From: Monarcha castaneiventris obscurior
Taxonomy: Eukaryota > Chordata > Aves > Passeriformes > Monarchidae
Reading direction: 5' to 3'
Length of the DNA: 64,000 nt
NCBI GenBank assembly: GCA_026261815.1
Contig: JAMPIT010000379.1
Coordinates: 18,836,501 to 18,900,500 of the forward strand
The notes under the pieces were generated by a model that saw only the letters and a list, made by a program, of their open reading frames with translations, searched no databases and was not told the DNA's origin. The translations under genes and the position numbers were made by a program. Numbering within the stretch: position 1 is the stretch's first letter; every line of letters begins with the position of its first letter. Shown piece after piece: positions 13,279-25,400 of this stretch.

Positions 13279-15549
13279 GCTCTCCATTTAACATATGCCT
13301 TCATTAGTAAAACGTCTTGTAGATCAGATCCACTTCCACCAACTCTCATGGGTTATGCCATTTTTACCAAGCAAACTTGTAAAAATGCCAAGTCAGCTAC
13401 AGGAGACTTCATTTTATTAAGAATTTCTTGAAGGTCCTAATGGTCATTAAAAGTGTTTTATAATTTCTACGTAAATATATGCTCACCTACATATATGTGA
13501 GCAAGACTGTGATTAAGTATTTCCCAACAGGAGAGCTTCAGAAAGGTCCAGTAAGCTACTAAATACCGCTACACAATCCGTAGAATAGATTTTTGATGCA
13601 TTAAATCATTAAATACCTAGGTCAAATTGAAAGGGCCTACTTTGAACATAGACCAAGACACATTCTCTAAGCTACAGAGACACTGAAGTCAAAGCCAGAG
13701 GTGATATGTGAAGGTATTTTCTCCATTTTCCTGTTGCAATTCATCGGTCAGGTATACTTGCATACTTGCCCTCCTTACACACTTCCTACAAATTATTCTC
13801 TGGATGGACTTGATTCTTGCCATTTGTTCTCATTTTTCAAATTAGCTGGCCCCACACTATTTGACCCCTTGATCTAAGAGTCAGCAAGTCACTGGTTAAT
13901 TGTAAAGAAGAGCGAGCTTTCTGTAAAACTCTTTGTTAATTGTAACACTTTCTACTGACAGCTGTTGCCCCAGCAAACTTGAAGAGGCAAGCAGAGATGC
14001 AGCCAAGTCAACAGAATTCCATACCTATATTAGCCATGGTTGGTATGTAATAAAAATACATTTTCCTTTTTGAAAATAACACTGCTAGCTCAGAGTCATT
14101 CTACAATAATCTAATAACACTTCAGAATTTTTTTCTTTTCCTTTGTGATTTCCAGACGATGAGTCTCTAGTGTATAATCAAAATTTTTGGCTTTTTGTTT
14201 CCATTAAAAATTTATCACAGCTCTATGATTTTACTCTTCATCTGGTTAGCATGTTATTCCAACCATCCTGTATATTGCCTGTGCGTTTTTATCCAATTTT
14301 AATCCATGTATAGTTACTTACCAAGACCACTTCTGAAAATGCATTAAAAAATCAAATCCAAAATTACTTTTTGAAATGCTACCCCTAACTGTTCTCTGGA
14401 ATGCTATCTTCTCCTAACAGGACCACTTTTTGCCATCCTTCATATTCCTAATCTCTTACATGTAAACCTATCCCTATATTCTGCAGTTTATCAAATGGGT
14501 GCCATAGTAAAAACATCCCTGAAATTCAGTGTTGCATGCTATCACCAACTAGGTCATGTAACTTAAAATTCCTAGGTCTCTTTTCATTTCATACATACTG
14601 GTACTGTCTGACAATCTCCAGGAATAGGGTACCACCTCTGACTTAACAAATTTAGATGGAGTTTACTCCTCTGACTTGAACACACTCTTGATTTTAATTT
14701 CTCAGTGAAAACAGTAACATCCATTTGTGTACATTTATTCCCCTTCACTGTCTTTCTTTTGTTTCACCTTCTACTCCAGTCAGCAATTATCAGGAAAACT
14801 AGTATTCAGTTTGAGTAAGAGAGCCTTGAATGTGCACCCCCTCCTCACTAAAAAAAAAAGCTCAACTTCTTCATTTCAGGATTTCTTTACATTTTTACAA
14901 GTGATGCACCTTTTGCTGTTTATTATTTAACTATCTAATTTAATTTGAATGTTGGCAAATCTCACCTCAGCCTTGCTATTTCTAACCTCTAAGACACAAC
15001 TTTCTCCTCCTACTACTTCTTCTATCTTGTTTGAAGTCACTCCCTTTGCAAATAAGCAGTCTTCCTTATACAATGTTCTTCTCACTTACTAATGAAATTT
15101 CCAGATGTTTCCCATATTCAAATGTTAAAGAGATCTCACTATTTCTTTTTCTTTCTATTTATTTTATTTTCCCTACAGCATACTTTTTAAAGCCAAAATG
15201 CTTAGATTACAATCAATTTATATTGACATTCAATTTAAGCTGATTGAACTGATTACTAAATCAAAGATTATATCCTCTGAGTAGAACAGGCTTTTTGAAT
15301 GTTACTAAATGATGAATATCTATATGTTTTTGCTGCTAAAATAAAATCCTATAGATGTCTCACCCATTGCCTTGGTTTTGCAATTATGTATATTGAATAG
15401 TACTAATTAAAACCCTTGGGCCAAGAGCATTTACTTCTCTTGACTCTGGAATTTACTGATACCAAAGAAAATATGAAAATTAAATAATAATAATTCCTAC
15501 TTTTGCACAGATCTAGGATTTTCTAGTATGCTAATTATTTAGTGAATCG
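13279..15549. other. AT-rich intergenic DNA without a recognised gene
   Basis: I see no gene, RNA gene or clear repeat here. Open frames are short and AT-driven. Confidence 0.6.
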
Positions 15550-16346
15550 TATTAGGAGTTGCTGAACCATGTAGCCCAATAGAAGAGAGGCTGCCATAGC
15601 AACGTTTTCCTAGGCCTAGTCAGTAGCAAGTCTGAACACATATTCCTAACAGGCACACACACAGAGAAAGTATGTATACACAAATAAATATACATATATA
15701 TATATATAAAAAATAAGCACAAGGCAAACCACACAGATCAACATAGACAGAAACACTCAATCAAACACACATGGCATGAAAGGTGAAATCCTGTCCTCCT
15801 CTCTGGCATGGGTCCCTGTAACCTGAGGTGTGACTCTTGCTGCTGGCACTTTCACCCATGCAGACACACATATAGCACAGGGAGACCTCTCACACAGTAA
15901 GATTTAGAAACAGTCTAGCCTAGGAGAGACTGCACTGATCAGGTGCAGGGCATAGCCAGACAAGCAGACTGACCAGCAGTTTGTTTACACAGCACTAGCC
16001 CTATTTACCTCCTCATCCCACTATTTTCTCACACTTGCTCAATCCCATATCACCTTGATCCCTTCCTTTCCCTGCCTTTGGCTCTTCCCCTAAACATCCC
16101 ATAAGTCTTAACCCCAAAATGCTCTATTATACATCCCATAATGTGTAGCCCTAGGCAGTAACACCCACACAGAGCTTTCTGGTTGGCTGCTGGGTGTGTC
16201 CCCCACCTCCACGGGAACTGAGGCTTCTCTGGGAGGGGCTGGATATGTTTTTTGTCTGACCTGGCTCCAACACCCCTGCCCAAGTGCCCCTAAACTCCTC
16301 TGTGCATGTGGAGATGAGCCCTAAATCATCTAACCTAACACGGTCA
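15550..16346 (-). mobile_element. Candidate LTR-like block, minus orientation
   Basis: This roughly 800-bp block is more GC-rich than its flanks. Read on the minus strand it starts TGACCGTGTTAGG and ends near CTCCTAATA, and it contains an AT microsatellite at 15694-15708. The internal minus-strand phrases resemble avian LTR-type repeats as I remember them, but that recollection is weak. No coding remnant is present, and the boundaries are guesses based on composition and the possible TG terminus. Confidence 0.35.
15694..15708. repeat. (AT)n microsatellite
   Basis: About seven AT units, lying inside the candidate LTR-like block. Confidence 0.88.
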
Positions 16347-17239
16347 ACTGAGATTAAATATCACTGCTGAGATGCTGCCAGTGCTGCACACTCAGGCCTG
16401 CAATTCCAAACCAATGGAAGAGGTTCAAGGTAGGGAGAAAACAGGAGCAGCCAAAATAGAGCAACAGCAGAACTGCACAGGTGAAAAGCCATACCATAAC
16501 CACTATAAAAATAAACACAATGAATCTCCAAAGGGGAACTTAGGTTCAGAGTTTTTGTATTTCATCTGAGAGACTAAGAACTTTACCTTAATGAGATTTC
16601 TCTTTGCTGCTTTCCTCTACTACTACAGACAATCTTCTTATCTATACCCAGACCACTGAAGCAGCTCTTTGCACTTCAGACTTTACCACAATGGAAATCA
16701 TCAACATTTCCAGCTCGGGTCTACTCCAAAACCTTGCTGAGGCACCACTTGACCACTGGGTCAACTGAGCAGACACAGCACCTTGGAAATTCCCGTGTTT
16801 GTTTGTTCTGGGAGCTCATCCAGCATGGCTTTTCTTGACCAGACACAACCCTGCCTTGCTCTTAAGATATGAAGAGCTCTCAGACTACAGTGATTTGACA
16901 TGCACCAGTGACATGTATTATCAATTGAAACTAGACTGCTTGGTGTTATTTATGCACCAACATAGCTATGCATCCCTGCACATGGGATGGTCATGGGTTT
17001 GTAAACTGTGATAGGAATCCAGCCTTCTTTATGAGCCTGTCGGGCACTCTGTATGTGCACAGCACTCTGTCAGTAACAAAAATAGACATGCTGCCTACTG
17101 CTGGGTCTCAGAAATATCAGGACGCCCTTGGTAAGGGGGAAGCATGCCCAGGTGACCTTGAGCACAGCACAGAGCCTGTCTTCTGCTCTCCCCTTCCGAG
17201 CACAGGAGCCACTGCCAGAGGAGCTCTCCTGCATCCCGG
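16347..17239. other. PKIA upstream flank, no gene recognised
   Basis: Mixed-composition sequence leading up to the CpG island. Frames of 65-96 codons are present but lack recognisable domains. The region could contain distal promoter elements, though none is evident by eye. Confidence 0.5.
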
Positions 17240-17843
17240 GGAACGCTGCATTTTTTAGGGGCACGAGCTGAGGAGCACTTGAGCGCCCAGAGGCCGGGAG
17301 GTGAGAGTGGGAACAGGGAGCCCACACACCAGCACGAGGGATTACAGCGGATTTTCCTTCAAACGGCGAGACCCAGGCCCACAGCTCTCCCCGGGGACGC
17401 TCTCCCCTGGCTTCGGCCTCGCAGCGCGGCGGGAGCTGCCCTCCGGCGTTCCCCGCTGCTCAGCGCGGTACGGCCGGGAGGGCAGGCGGGCGGCCAGGAC
17501 GCGGAGCCGGGCGCGGGGGTCGGAGCGGGCGCGCAGCTCCATGCCCCGGGCGGGAGCGCCGCGCTCCCCACGGCCGCGGAGGGGACTCCCGGGAGGGCAC
17601 GGCCGGCGCGGGGCGGAGCGGCCCATCCCGCCGCCGTGCCGGGGAGGGTCCCCCGGGCCGCCACCGCACTCGGGAAGCGGTGCCGCCCCTCGCGGGCTCC
17701 CGGGCAGCCGGGCACGGGTGTTCCCGCGGCAGCGGCGGCCCCTCCGGTGCGGGTGGAGAGGCAGGGCCCCGCGGCACTCGGGCGGCCAGGCGGCGGGGCC
17801 GTCTCCCCCTCCGCGGCGGGAGCGGAGTGCGGCGGCCCGCGGA

Positions 17844-17865
17844 GGGGGCGGGGAGGATGACTTCA
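17844..17865 (+). promoter_or_regulatory. GC box followed by a CRE-like element
   Basis: A Sp1-type GC box (GGGGGCGGGG) is followed about four bases later by TGACTTCA, which differs from the palindromic cAMP response element at one position. By position it would lie just upstream of, or at, the PKIA transcription start. Its function is inferred only. Confidence 0.4.
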
Positions 17866-17869
17866 TGCC

Positions 17870-18080
17870 GCCGGAGCGCCGTGAATTTAGGAGCAGCAGC
17901 TGCCGCCGCCGCCGGCGGGATGTGGGGGTGAAGTGACAGCGGGAGCTGCCGCCGGCTGAGGGAGGAACAGCGCCGGGCACCCGCCGAGCCCAGGGGCTCT
18001 GGGCCGCCACCAGCAGCCGCTGCGGGAGAGAGAGAGGGAGGAAGGGAGGGAGGAAGATGCGCTGAGCCGGTCGCTGAAAG
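17870..18080 (+). other. PKIA: PKIA non-coding exon 1 (5' UTR)
   Basis: The 3' edge is set by CTGAAAG followed by GTGAGCGG, a consensus splice donor at 18081. The 5' edge is not visible and may lie anywhere in the CpG island. The exon contains a GCC-repeat-rich part (17900-17920), a 34-nt polypurine tract (18024-18057) and, directly after it, a minimal ATG-CGC-TGA upstream frame (18057-18065). No frame here joins to the PKIA coding sequence: the acceptor exon at 54060 carries 27 bases of 5' UTR before the ATG. Confidence 0.65.
18024..18057 (+). repeat. Polypurine tract in PKIA 5' UTR exon
   Basis: Thirty-four uninterrupted A/G bases, 24 nt upstream of the splice donor. Such tracts can act as purine-rich splicing enhancers. 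That role is inference here. Confidence 0.8.
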
Positions 18081-21000
18081 GTGAGCGGGAGCTGCCGGGC
18101 GCGGGGGCGGGCGGCGAAGGCTGCGGCGCTGCCCGGCCGGGGAACGCGGCGCTGCCGCTGCGAGCCCCCGCTTCGGCTCTGCCGGCTGCCCGCCCGGGCA
18201 GCGTCTGCAGCGGGGCTGGGGCTCCTAGCTTCCTTCTCCTTCCTTCTCCTCCCTGCTGCCGTGGTTCCCTCCAAAAGCGGCAAGGCTGCCCTCGCTGAAG
18301 CGCCACAGTGTTGCGTTTTATCTGCCATGGCCAGGATGTGCCGTGGCTCGGTGCCAGCTCCCCGCTCGGCGGCCGGGGCTGCGCTCCGTGCCCGAGCCGG
18401 GGGCAGCCTGTCCGTGCAGGGCACGGGGGGACAGCGGGAGGGCTGCGGCAGGTGCGGGACTGCGCCCCGGCCGCCCGCGCTTCCCCAGCCCGGTGCGCGC
18501 TCCTCAAGGGACGGGGAAGACATCTTAGGGCAGAAGGGCTTCAGGGGAGCAGCAGCAGAAAAAGATGTTATCTCTTACACATTCCTGGATTTGGACGTCG
18601 CTTCGCAGGGAACTAAAGAGTGTAGAAGTTGGAGAACCGGCACTCACACCAAAATGGATTCTGTCGTCTTCTTCGAAGACTTGTGTGGTTTTTTCCTTTT
18701 ATTAATTTTTGTCATCTAGCCCAAGGTTCGCAACAAACAAAATAGCAGCAGAATTCAAATGCATTTGTTTGTTAATGGAAGAATTAGTGAGTTGCTGTTC
18801 CATCATATCACCTGTAGAAGTGGAAAAAACAAGAATGCATGCATATTGTAGCTTGGCTGTTGACATTGCACATCATGGTACGTACATAGGTCTTAGCATC
18901 AAATGAATGGTGCTTTGGAATTGAGAAGAGGGAAAAAAATCTGCCTGACCTATTTCTGTGCCTGATACACTGGTGGATTTGTTGTGGTTTTTTGTTGGTT
19001 GATTTGTTTTTATGTTTTGTGTAACTTTGTTCTGTTTTAAAAAAGAAAACTTGCCCTGAAGCAGGTATGGCAATACAGGAGGTGGATGTGCAGAGGCAGC
19101 TCATTAGAATAAGCACTATCTGCGTATGTAGTGGTTAATGGCTCTATGTAGTTTGGAAATGCAAGCCATGACTGTGTCTCTGGGAAGTAAAGAATTGGGA
19201 ATTAATCTGTTCTTAATGAAAAAGCAAGCAGACTACTGGAAGCTGAAGGTTATTTTATTCAATGTCTATTTACCTGTATATTCATCTTCAAGGATCCCGT
19301 TTCCCAAGCGTTCACAGAGAAGCACAGACAGTTGAGGGATTCTTGGTTGTGGCTGAAGCCTCTGGTCATGGTGCTGGAGTGACAGAAGTAATACTTAGGG
19401 AGGTAACAGAGGGTTGCTTTGTTTGTTGTCATTATTTCTAGGAAGATGTTTATATACAGTCAGTACTGTTGCTGGGTATGCAGAAGGCAAATGACAGCTA
19501 CAGAGACAGAAAATGTGTATAAAAAACAATTGAGGCTTCACAAGGCTGGAACAAAGAGCAAGTGATAATTTGCCGAGTCAGAAATCAGTTCAACAAATCT
19601 TTTCTCTGAAACAGTCATTAACTACGAACATGTATAGGCTTGTTGCTTTAAGTGTTTCATGGTACATGCAATGTATGTATTTCAAACTAGAAAAAAGATC
19701 TCATTTTGTCAAACCTGTATCTTCCATCTACCATACATTTATTTTGTTCATGTAAAACACTTGAAAGCATTGGTTAGGACATTTCTATTGGTTTTTCCTT
19801 TCTAGAATTAAGCATGGCTGACTGTTTCAGAGGTTGTGATGTTTGCAGTGTTTGGCTGATTTCTTCTCTAGTTGCATTTGGTGGGAAAAAGAAACCATGT
19901 AGCTGAGTCCAGATGCTTCACATATTAGCCCACCATTCTATATGAAGTCAATTTTTTCACTGAAGTGAAGAAATCAAGTAATGGCCTCCCAGTCAGTTGT
20001 TGCAAGCACAGGGTAGTATGAGTACTCGCTAATGTTGACACGATTTTATCACAGCAAATTTAACTCTTTGTGCCTCCTGGCAAACCTTATGTTTCAAGGC
20101 TCTTAGTTAAAATTTTTTTAAAACAATATGGTAGCAGAGAGGAAGTCGTGGTTGTCCAAGAACCCCACAGCAAACTTGAATTGCTTTTGTTTTTATCCTG
20201 TGTACTCTAAAGGCAAATGGCATAATGTGCATATGTCCATAGAAAAAAAAGTATATTTAATTATCGATGTGAGTTTAGTTCAATGGTGTAACTCATGTAA
20301 ATCCACTTCCTACAGATTTCTTTCCCAGATCTCTTCTTGCTCCTTCTGTTACTGTAAGTTCCATACTTCTGCCAGCCACAGAAAAGCATCTTTATTGTGG
20401 TTGATCCGGGGCAACAGCACCGCTGACAGGAAGAACAGCCTCGTTGGCCAGCTGGTTGGTGCCAGACAGACTGGGTAGCAGCTGAGATTTAGTTGTCTTT
20501 TCCTCAGAGGTTCTGCTATTTTGGAATACTTCATCTGGGTTTGTTCTTCAGATTTGTGAGAGCTTAATTATCTTTGAGGTTTCTAGGCTGCCATCAGCCT
20601 TTGAACCAGCAGGTTCATTTACCCAATTTTATTAGTGGAGACCAGATGGGTATGTTTGCAAAAGGCTTGTTTCCTTAGTAGAACAAACTGGAAAACCTAG
20701 TGACCTTGAATGCACTTGAAGTTGCAGAGGTTTGATTTCACTTGTGGTCCTTTCCAAGGGCTGAGATGAAACACTTCAGTTAAATATATTTTCTATTATG
20801 ATGAGAATTTTAAAAATGATGTTTCCAAGTGCTGTTTGAACTAAATGAAATGACCATGTTTCAGAGCAAGCAGGTCATTTTTCACTTACATTGTTACTAG
20901 GGTTTCAGTTGGATTATTTTTTCCAATTTAAGAATTCTATAAAAAAAGGCTTAAGCTGGGTAAAAGGGGACTGATATTACACAATGAACTTAAAACTATG

Positions 21001-22370
21001 TACTTAGCATGTGCAAACAATCAAGAGTATTTCAACAATAGTGATACCATTTTTATTTTGAAGAACAAATGCATTCACACTTTCCAAATGCATGTCCTTC
21101 ATGTGCAATAGCTCATGTTTCTGGGAGAGAAAAAAATTATTTCTGAAAAATAAATGCCAGACACAAACTGAAACTTTGTCTCCTACTATGCAAATGGATA
21201 TCATGTCGGAGTAATTGTCAATAGAGGATATTTATGTGTGTGCCCAGTCAACTGCAAAGGTAGCAATCATTAAGGAGAACTAACAGTTTTATCCATTTAT
21301 AATATATTAGCGGTGGCAACAAGACAGGTATTGATTATCTTTTTATTTTGAATTTGACACAGTCCAGTAAGTCAGCACTTCACAACCCGGATAATGAGCC
21401 CCTGAGTTTAATATGAAATATGGAGACAGAAATGCAGAGTTCATGTATGCTTCTTGCAAAAGAAAGCTGACTGAAGCCTTTCCCTTGAAGGGGACTGCAT
21501 GTAAACAGCAGAACAAGCATGGATCTATTTATATGTATTGCTTTCATGATGTATTGAGAGACTAGCTTTGAGAAAGTCTCTGTATTATCTACTCTTAGAA
21601 AGTTACTTTATTAAAACAACATTATAAAAGAAAGGATCTGATTATACAAGAACTGTATGTTTCCAGTATATATCCCAGTCTTAAAATATTATCATATCAG
21701 AGGAGAAAGTAACACAAAATGGACTCTTATAGGACAGATGTCCCAACCAAATGCCAGATCAAAAAATTTCTTTTCTTTTTCCTTTAATTCTTATGGTAGA
21801 ACCAATAAGATATGATGGTGGGTTTTGTCTTTCCTAACATACTGAAGACATGCTGCATTTCTGAGCTGGTCATATTTCTGTGATTGTAAAATGATTTCAG
21901 GGTATCTCTGCTCTTCTTCCCTGGCTGAACCAAGTATAAAACATGAACTCTGAGGAAGAGCTGCAGTAGAAGAATTTCTGTGTCAGTTGGCGTGTAGTTC
22001 TCTCTAGCAGAATTTGGTTTGTTTTCTAACCTTTATTAAAATTAATTTTAAAATTGGCTACATTGCTGTTCTTTGCCTTTACAGGACTCATGGGGAATTA
22101 AACCTGCCTTTATGGCAACTGCCTGTTCTCTGCACAGTTCTGTATCCCTTTCTGCACTCATGTTCCAGTGATTCATCAGATATGATAGGCAAATAGGTCT
22201 AATGCCAACATACGGTCTTAGTTTCTCTTACTTTGACTGCTTCTTTTTGTCACATTTTGGTTCTAGCAACTATTACAAAAGATCCAAAGGTATATTGAAG
22301 TTATCTTGGCAGCTGTTAGCTAGCCCATGAAATGTGCTGCAGCTTTAATGAGATCATATAGATCTTAATA

Positions 22371-22408
22371 TATCCATATAATTATATATATTATATAATA
22401 TATATATT
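22371..22408. repeat. AT-rich simple repeat
   Basis: TATATA and ATTATATA variants in an almost pure A/T stretch. It can fold back on itself, as such repeats usually can. Confidence 0.85.
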
Positions 22409-25400
22409 TGCTAACTATTCACTCATTTGCCTTCTACCTCCTACAGAATTTCCACTTACACATATGGTGAGCACATAACTGTGGTGAAATGATCTCACCA
22501 CCTGTTGTTTTAAAATAGCACAGATGCTTATTAATGGTCCTTCCATGATACTGTTTATAGTACATGTTAAACCTCACTTAAAATACTGTGGATCATGTTG
22601 GTAAAGGATATTATTACTTCAGCAGCAGCCTTAAATTGATTCCTGTTCAGCATCTTGACTTAACTTGTCGGTCGTTAGTAGGTAGGAGAGAGGTAAACCC
22701 TGCAGAAGAGTCAAAGCTGTTGGTGCTCATTGAGCGAGCTGTCATGGAATCCTTCAGAAGGTGTTCTCTGGAAGTGCCTGCTGCCTTTTGGATAATTAGT
22801 CAACCCCAAGAGCTGCAAAAATCATGAGAGCACAGATTGGCTACACTCACAAGTCTTGCGCTCAGCTGATGTGAATTCCTTCAGGCCAAGCTCAACAGCA
22901 CTTTCACACTTCAAAGCAAGGGAAAGTAAATAATTGCAGAACTTTAACCTAGACCAAGATTGTTGCCTAATGTATATATATCTTTTTGTCATGGAAAAGT
23001 AATTTCTAAACTGACTAAATTAAGATTAGTTGTATAAATATTCCATTAACTCCTGGGGTTTTTTTGTTCAGTCTCATGAGTCACTTGGATTCTCAGTTTT
23101 GCTTTCAAAGAATTTCTAGAGTTCTGCCTAATATTTCTAGTCTGCATTTCTACAACTCTACATTTGTTTTGGAATTTTTTTTTGTCTAACCCAGTCAAAG
23201 CGGAAGTTAAAAATGTATCTCTCCTTTGAAATCATCTATCCACAGGTACACCAAGAAAAATTCTTGATGTTAAGTGTCAGTTCGCTGAGATGTAAATTTG
23301 AAAGTGCAGTTGGGCTAAATAGACTCAGCTACTTTCAACCTTCCCAAGGTGCTTGCTGGAGGCGCAGAAAGTTCTTGAAAGAAAAGAAAGTTGTTGCTAG
23401 CAAATTCCAAGAAAATGCTTTTATATACCAAAAAAAATGTATAACCAGAAAAGGAACAAAAGATGTGCTAAAAGATGTGTCTCATTCAAGTTTAGCAAAA
23501 ACTCCTCATAACTAGTAGGATGAGTAGCTCTGGATTTTTTTGTGATTTTTTTTTTTGTTATGAAAAATATGTATGAAAACTTTTTTCCTGTGGTACATAA
23601 CAGATGGCATTGATTGTTTGTGTTTAGTACTGCTAATAAATTAAAGAAATAGTTGTTCTCACTAAACAGTGACTGTCAGATGCCAGTTCCAATTATACAC
23701 GGTGGGCAAAAACCTCTTCTTGTTCAGTAGAAAAACTCAGTGGCATATTACAATGTAGCTTGTAAGAATATAAGTCTGCTATTAAAATAAGATGGCTGGC
23801 AAAATCCCAGTAAAGGATGCTTACAGGAGTAATGAATAAATTAGGTGGAGTAATCATCTTTTGATACAGTCTCCCAGTGTTTGTTGCTCAGCATTGATTA
23901 GGAGTTCTGTGGGCATAAAGCAATGTTTGCACTGTTCCATTTAATTGCAGGAGTCATCGTGTCCTCGCTGCATGTGTGCAGTTGATCTGATTTCTGTTCA
24001 CAGGCTCCACAGTATCCTTTGGCACGATTCAGAGCATGTGGAGTGTAAGGAAGAAAGTCTCTTTGTTTTCCCTTAAAATTTGTTGCCTAATGGTTTAATT
24101 GGGGGCCTTTTTAATTGACATGATGTGAGTAATGTTAAAGAATTGTTTCTTTTTCAGTTCCTCACAAGTCAAGATTTTGTGTCACACTCTTTTTGCTCAA
24201 GAACAGAATTGTTTTCTTGTATGTACTCCTTCTGCACATATGGGCTCTATATCATATTTGTTTTATTCTTTGGCATTATTTTTATACTTCCTGAAAACTT
24301 ATTTCTGATGTGCAGAATTAGGAACTCTAATTAGTAGTACAATAATTTCATATTTATGTCCCATTTCTTTCCCATTTTTTTCACTATGCTTATTTTTTCC
24401 AGTTACTAGTTGTATTTCAATTGGGCTGATCTCTTGTGTCCCTATGAGGTTCCTTTTCGTTGTAGGATCAATACAATAAAATGTTTGCATGACATTAAGG
24501 TACTGGTGCCATTAGCAGGAGACATAAAATTTGATAGGTGGATATCAAAAATGCATTTTAAAGGTCAGAAAGAGCAAACTGTAGTGTGTAGCCTTACAGA
24601 GAAATTCAGTCATAAACCCTTCCTTTGCTTTGTGTTACTCTTGTTTTAAAATAGTTGGATGATGGCAGCTTTACTGAGCTGGGCTAATGTTTTTGAGCTC
24701 AGACATGGGAAGCAGAAAATAAGTGAATAGGATTTGTTAATGCATATAAGAACTGGAGCATGTGAAAAGAATTCATACTCTAAAAGGCAGGCGTAATGTG
24801 AAACACTTCATTAAAAAAAAAAAAAAAACAAACCACACAAAACCAAAAATAGACTGCTGAATTTTGAGTGACTGTTATTTGTAAGGTCTCATGGAGTCAA
24901 AACGTGATAAGAGATGTGAATGGAGTCGGCATAAATATAGAAGCTGTATGACTTGAGAAAGAGACATAGCTTATCAAAATGATTACAGAAAGCCTTTAAA
25001 GCCTAAGGGAACTACAGCTTTTTGTCAGTGAAATAAGCCCATTTTATCATATATTTGTTTATATACAAGCTAATAATGTTTCCAAACACCAAAACCTTTT
25101 CCAAGCAAAATATTTGTCCTGAACAGGGAGTTCTCTTAAGTTATTCTGAATAGCTTGAGGCTTTATGAAGCACTTTTTTTCTTTTTTTTTTCCCTCCTTT
25201 TCCTATGTGTTTATTTGCCTGCAGGGAGTACAGGTGCTGATTTACTGAATGGCAGCTATAATATTGTATGATAGTAAGAATTGTATTGATGCCAGTGTCA
25301 TTCACTCTAAGTGACACTGTGCAAAAATAATGCTATGTGTCCTTTTAAAGTCTAATTTTTCTGTCTGTACCTAATGTGGTACTGCTTGGGCCTGACTGAG

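Larger units (their letters stand above)
17240..18520. promoter_or_regulatory. PKIA: CpG island, PKIA promoter region
   Basis: This is the only strongly GC- and CpG-rich stretch in the window, with dense CGG and GCC runs from about 17390 to 18230. It has GC boxes such as GGGGCGGGG at about 17845-17853 and a CRE-like TGACTTCA at 17858-17865 (one base from the TGACGTCA consensus). There is no clear TATA box, which fits a broad housekeeping-type promoter. It lies at the 5' end of the + strand PKIA gene and includes a strong splice donor at 18081. The long open frames on both strands here are a by-product of having few AT-rich stop codons. Confidence 0.88.

Noticed and set aside
17279..18719. Several long open frames on both strands in the CpG island (193-393 codons)
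   Set aside because: Their translations are Arg/Pro/Ala/Gly-rich with no domain, they overlap each other in all frames, and they are expected where stop codons are rare. The region is the PKIA promoter and 5' UTR.
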